Shown: piece after piece, positions 59,123 to 64,000 of the stretch
Layout of the letters: the number at the start of each line of letters is the position of its first letter
Position numbering within the stretch: position 1 is the first letter of the stretch
Origin: Branchiostoma floridae
Taxonomy: Eukaryota > Chordata > Leptocardii > Amphioxiformes > Branchiostomatidae
Direction: 5' to 3'
Assembly (NCBI RefSeq): GCF_000003815.2
Contig: NC_049990.1
Coordinates: forward strand, 5,288,626 to 5,352,625
Length of the DNA stretch: 64,000 nucleotides
Position numbers and translations under genes: made by a program
Notes under the pieces: model-generated
The model's input: the letters and a program-made list of their open reading frames with translations, nothing else
What the model was told of the DNA's origin: nothing
The model's database searches: none

Positions 59123-62100
59123 TTACTTCTTGTTTTTTGCAGCAGTTTTAGGTGAGAAGAAGCTGGATATGCTCTTCATGCCTGTTTTATCCACCTTACT
59201 GAGGGCTCTCTGTGCAGCTGTCATCTTTGTGTTCTGCAAAGAGAAATCAGGGCTTAGTGCATTGATTGAATGTGTCAACTTGTATTGCCACTGTTTATAA
59301 TCATAAAGTGACATTTTATAGATGTAAATGTCCAACCCTGGCAAGACAGGGAACAAAGGATGCTAAACTGAAAGAGAGAAAGAGACAGAAACAGAAACAT
59401 GGTTGCCCAGAGTCAAAATCATTACAATAAATTGAAATGGTAGTCTCTGTGCCAATTAAGGTATGATATGATATTTCTTACCCTTCACCCCAAACTACCA
59501 AAATGTATAAAATGACAGAAGAAATCCTTAAAAGGTTAACACATTGTGTTCACTGAAATGTAAAATCATTTCTTATAATCTTTTCTTCTTCAGGCATGAC
59601 TCTACCATAATGTAATGTCAATTCACTTAGACAAAAGAACATCAGTAATAATAATCAACATCATGTAAACATTATTACATGAGTATATTTCTACTTCTTG
59701 ACCAGCTCACCTTTGGTTTGTCATCTTTGACAGCAAATTTGCTGTAGTCTTCAGCTGCTTCTGGAATCTCTGAAGACAGTTTAGCTTTCTGAAACACAGA
59801 AATATTTATGGTTGGTAACTGCACAGAATTTTAACTTTTAGCACTGAATTTTTGCAAGATATAGCCTTGCTAGAAAGTGTGGTTACACAAACTAAAATTC
59901 CATGTTTTTGGTTACACCTCGATCAGAGGTATTGGTCTTTTAGCTTTAGGGAAGGATTGCATAATATTAGGAAGTGCATAAAATAATCACCTTTGCTGGA
60001 GGCTCACCACACTTGACTTCTTTTTTCTCAGGAAGCTTGATTCTGTGAAATAGGAATGAACAATAAAATATAATCTTATTTCAAAAGATGTCAAAATCAG
60101 ACAAATACATGACACTATATATTGGTGACAATATGGGAAACAATCTATAAGAAATATTAGACATGTCAAAAATGCATCTCGCAATAAAAACATGTATCAA
60201 GAACACAATGGACATATTTAACATAAGTATAGATGAAGTCACAGGAACTTTCTACCTTGATAGCAAACAAGTGCATTACTATTACCTACAAAGACACCAA
60301 CAAAGCACCTCAAAGCTATCTTCAACATGATGATGATTGCCATGATAACTTACCCCATGTGTTGAGTTAGCTGCTTACTAAGGTCTGCACTGATATAATC
60401 TGACACCAGTCCACAAGCATAGCGCAGGTAGTCATCTGTTAAAGACAAACAATAAGAAACCATAATTGCTTAATGTGTATAACATTTTTTTGTTTATCTC
60501 TATTTCTATTTGCTTTATTCCACACAGAATAACATAACAAACACACGATATATAGGTAACGAGTACCTGAAAAATCTGAAGATGAAATACAACAAAGAAA
60601 AGAAAAAACAACATTTCTATCATAAGAGCATTGAGGCAGAATATCAAATCAATCAATGTATATTTGCATAACCTATTGATTATATGTATGTGGGCATTGA
60701 CTTGAAAACTGAGTATTCTTTCTGTATGGCCATATATTGTATACTGATCATCTACATCTAGAAACCATCTAAACATATTCATTGAATCCAGAACATTGGC
60801 CCTTCAAGATGAGAAAGGTTTTGTAACCATGGGAAACCGCAAAGGAGGTGGGGCAATGACATCAGAGAATGGATGGGCAAGCCACTGGCAGAGTGTTCCC
60901 ACAGAGCCAGAGACAGGAGGGAGTGGAGGAGGCTGATACTGTATGTTACCATAGTCCAGACCCTCAGGTATGAGAATGGGACTAGAGGTAAGTGTAAGTA
61001 AGTAAAGAGGAGAGGGATAAGCTCTGTCTTCCAATACCATGCCCAAGACCCACTACCCCTAAAAAGAAGACTATGAGGACTTAACCTTTTTCAATGCCAT
61101 ACATGTACAATTATTACTTATTCTTACCTCTGGAAGCTTGCTCAGTTTTGAGACTGTGAGTGAATGTAAGCAGCTGTGCCCCTCCTGTCACCTTTACACT
61201 GCTGTCTGTCAGCTTGTCTGCTGCCTGCTCCACCTGGAAAACACAGACTTTCTTCATAATTTTTTTTTTTTTCATTTCAGCAATGCATCAATGCAGACAC
61301 AATCCTTTGTACAAATTACTAAAATGCATAGTTACACACTTATAATAATATACAAACAATTGACACACACAGAAAACATCTGCATAAGATCCACTGTCTG
61401 GTGCAGGAAGGATTTTTCACTTTAGCCTCAGATGCAGTTCATGAAAATATTGTTAGATGGGGTTGGTGAAAATGAACAAGGTGGCTAAACAAGATGGCTG
61501 AACATCCTTGCTTGGAAGATTCATCCGTAAGTTTTAACTAGTTGTAAGCCAAGAAAAAACACTACATGCAATCGGAATAGGGAGAATACAACACACAACA
61601 TTGTTCACTCTGCAAAATATCTGTAGTTTTATCTCCTATTGGAACAATAAACAACTAAAGTAGAAGCATTTACCTTCTGCTTTAACCATTTGAGAGTACG
61701 TTCCTCACTGTAACGACAAGCCCTCACATCACCTGACCCTGAAGTTAACAAAGGAATTATATACATAAGTAAAGGAATGAAAGAGAAGATCTCCTTTAAT
61801 ATGAATACAAAAAACACTTAAATCAAAGCCTTAGACTTAGAGTTAAAAGGTTCAACAGATATTTGAGGGTTTGCATAGGGGGTCCCAACAATGCTTTACG
61901 CTTAATTCAGAAGAGCACCCTACATATTATGATAAAATCGAAGGCAATTTTCTAAAATTTTGTCGCCTCACTTAGAATAAAAGCTTCCCCTGCAAATTAT
62001 GGCAAATCAAAATGAGCTGCCTATGCCCTACAAAGAGCATGTAGTCCCTCATACTTTGTATTATGTCTACATGATACTATAATTAGTAGCAGTATTTTTT

Positions 62101-64000
62101 AAGTTGATTAACCTTTGACATCACAGATGTGTTCCAAGTCAGATGTGTTGATGCAGCTCAACAACCTGGTGCATTCTGGGTACTGGTCATCTGATATCAG
62201 TTGGTCGATTGGCATGTACATCCCACTCTGGGAAAAAAACAGTATATTTGTTAACATGAATTAAAGGTATTAGAAAGTGCTTCTTCAGTCAATGTTGTGC
62301 ACAAAATATATGGCAAGATCTTTTTCACTAGCACATGTAGTCTAGTGGTTACTGGCCCTACTCCTGGACCAAGCAGTCATGAGTTTGAATCCCGGCTGTG
62401 TCACTCACTCAACATGTTACTTAGAAAGATCCTTAGGACAGGACATTAAGCTGTGGTCCAGTTCATTCATTGTTTTATTTATTTATTGATCTTTAGGGTA
62501 GTCCCTTCAGTTAACGTAGTAACTGATTTCCAAGGGAGCCCTATATACATGTTCGCACAGCGACGGGTTATACCGCCCCTTACGGGGTGACACACCCGTC
62601 CGGGTGAATGATGTAGATCACCATGTGGCTGATACGAGACAAAGGTCGCCAGGCCTCCATCCGGGTGATTTGAAGTGAATCACCAACTTCCGACAGAAGG
62701 ATCTGCACCAACGCACACCGCATCATCGCACGTGTGGGGGTTCTTTAACGTGCATGGGGTATGGCTCTCCCCATACACGGGACCTCCATTTAACGTCCTA
62801 TCCGAGGGGCGACTCATTTTTCACTTGAGTAAAGTGAGGAAAGTCGTGTTAAGTGCCTTTCCCAAGGGCACAAGACCGGCAACACGGCAGGCGGATTCGA
62901 ACCGGCGACCTCTCGGTCACGGGCCGAATACACTACCACTGTGCTACGCGGCCCCACATTGTGCTGCAGGAATTTTCCTGGTACAATATTAATGAACCTG
63001 CACATACTGTACATAGTGTCTCTGTCTTTAACAGTGGAATTCAACTCACTTTTACCCTGTCAATACTATAGATTGAAGCACATGTACTCTGATGTACAAT
63101 GCATTATATCTTAACTTACAAATTTGTCAGAAAGACAAGAGAGTACTGAGCTTACCTCATAGGCTTTTACTAGATATGGCAAGACCAGAAACAGGGGGTC
63201 AACTGGGGTCACCATGTGCAAGCTTCCATCTGAAACATTGAAATAGGATTTTGAAGGATATCATGTTATAACTAAATCTTAAACTTCATCCACAATACAT
63301 CATAGAACATCATAGATTTTTTTTCTTTGTCTGCTTGTCAGTACTCTAATTTGCAGGTCTATCAGTCTAAATAAGTGCATGGCATGGATGCATCTATACT
63401 TAAGTGCTTGAAATGTACCGGTAGCAAAAAAAAATTATTTACAGGAATGATTTCAAGCTTATGGTTAGGAAGATGCACAGTGCAATATCACCTTGTTGAA
63501 TAGACTCGCCGATGAACCAGGACCTGAATTCCTCCTGGAAAGCCAATACTTCCAGGACCTGCTGGTTCTCCTTGGAAAACAGGAACATGCCACTTTTCTC
63601 TGGGGAAATAGCAGCACAGAACTCATTAGAGGAATGGACAAACAGCAGTCTTCCAAAATGTTAATGTAAAGTAAGGTTACGCTTTTTCTATGGTTGAGTG
63701 AGTGACTGAGCAAGTGATAACTGATGATAGTCCATCAAAGCTCTATCTCCATTGCTTACATTTATAGCCAGGGATACTAGGTTACACTTTACTCTTTGTA
63801 GTTAGTGTGTTGGGTTCTTTTTATATAGAGGTTTGACACTTGAGGCTTCCCCAAACTCTGGACAAACAGCTCAAGTGGTATTCTGCAATCAACTGAACAT
63901 TTCTGAAGCATGAAGGTTGAAAGGATCATCAAACTTTCAAAGTTGAAATAGACAAACCTGTTTTGGGATGTAGAAGCTTGACGAAAGTCGGTCCTCCATC
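59123..64000 (-). CDS. RNASEH2B: Ribonuclease H2 subunit B (5' end outside window)
   Basis: Ten exons read on minus: 64000-63958 (cut by the window), 63599-63492, 63229-63156, 62227-62113, 61738-61674, 61233-61128, 60435-60354, 60042-59991, 59788-59711, 59233-59123. All phases join, giving 277 codons here against about 312 aa in human; roughly the first 30-40 residues are missing. Recognisable blocks: FVKLLHP, EFRSWFIGESIQ, TPVDPLFLVLPYLVKA, YSEERTLKWLKQK, DDYLRYACGLVSDYIS and KMTAAQRALSKVDKTGMKSI. RNASEH2B and 2C form the non-catalytic platform of RNase H2, which removes ribonucleotides from DNA and degrades RNA:DNA hybrids in the nucleus; human mutations cause Aicardi-Goutieres syndrome. 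The C-terminal MKSISSFF matches the PCNA-interacting motif position of the human protein. Very secure. Confidence 0.95.
62335..62485 (+). repeat. tRNA-derived SINE in RNASEH2B intron
   Basis: A-box-like TAGTCTAGTGGTTACTGG and B-box-like GAGTTTGAATCCCGG about 45 nt apart form a tRNA-like head, followed by CTTAGAAAGATCCTTAGGAC. Plus orientation, opposite to the next element. Confidence 0.65.
62490..62957 (-). repeat. Full-length tRNA-derived SINE
   Basis: Read on the minus strand: head GGGGCCGCGTAGCACAGTGG (A-box region) and GGTTCGAATCC (B-box) within the first 75 nt, then the core GGGAAAGGCACTTAACACGA, then a long body with CCCCATGCACGTTAAAGAAC and a 3' end near 62490. The best-preserved SINE in the window and the reference for fragments at 6.6, 29.0 and 32.3 kb. 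Confidence 0.8.

Noticed and set aside
62880-62957. Possible true tRNA gene on the minus strand
   Set aside because: A- and B-boxes are present but the sequence runs straight into a SINE body and the acceptor stem does not close.

Overview
This is eukaryotic, almost certainly invertebrate-chordate DNA. Best guess is a cephalochordate (amphioxus, Branchiostoma); this is an inference. The genes are intron-rich with short GT-AG exons, each is closer to a vertebrate gene than any other family I recognise, and single genes stand where vertebrates have paralogues. The introns are packed with small palindromic DNA transposons and tRNA-derived SINEs. One 100-N assembly gap lies at 48700-48799.

Five genes can be reconstructed exon by exon. 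(1) 344-20334, minus: PINCH/LIMS1, a five-LIM focal-adhesion adaptor, with an 11-nt first coding exon and three alternative last exons. (2) 29519-34978, plus: an interferon regulatory factor (IRF) with DNA-binding domain and C-terminal IAD-type domain, 341 aa. (3) 44043-47919, minus: a laforin (EPM2A)-like carbohydrate-binding phosphatase, 409 aa, with a variant active-site loop. (4) 52841-55636, plus: TSSC4, a U5 snRNP-associated factor, 364 aa. (5) 59123-64000, minus: RNASEH2B, the ribonuclease H2 B subunit, with its 5' end beyond the window. A sixth coding segment (24491-25020, minus) encodes a disordered acidic/basic/proline-rich protein. Its likely splice donor is phase-compatible with PINCH exon 2, so it may be a far-upstream alternative PINCH first exon. 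The genes show no shared pathway and look like ordinary neighbours.

Layout: 0-20 kb PINCH; 20-25 kb putative promoter, a 1.28-kb palindromic Tc1-like element and the disordered-protein exon; 25-29 kb mostly non-coding with SINE-like pieces and a TG microsatellite; 29.5-35 kb IRF; 35-44 kb a repeat-rich desert (two minisatellites, a diverged 0.7-kb duplication with a nested transposon); 44-48 kb laforin; 48-52.5 kb gap and non-coding; 52.5-55.6 kb TSSC4; 59-64 kb RNASEH2B.

The most striking pattern is that short local duplications repeatedly span splice junctions. Examples are PINCH terminal exons A and B, the PINCH exon 2 acceptor, the donor of the 24.5-kb exon, three copies of the TSSC4 exon 1 acceptor plus start codon, two copies of its donor, and a repeat beside its exon 2 acceptor. 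In the PINCH terminal exons this has yielded intact alternative coding sequence; elsewhere it has left decoy junctions. Misassembled haplotypes must be excluded first. All exon boundaries come from reading splice sites by eye and comparing with remembered family features; no search was run.
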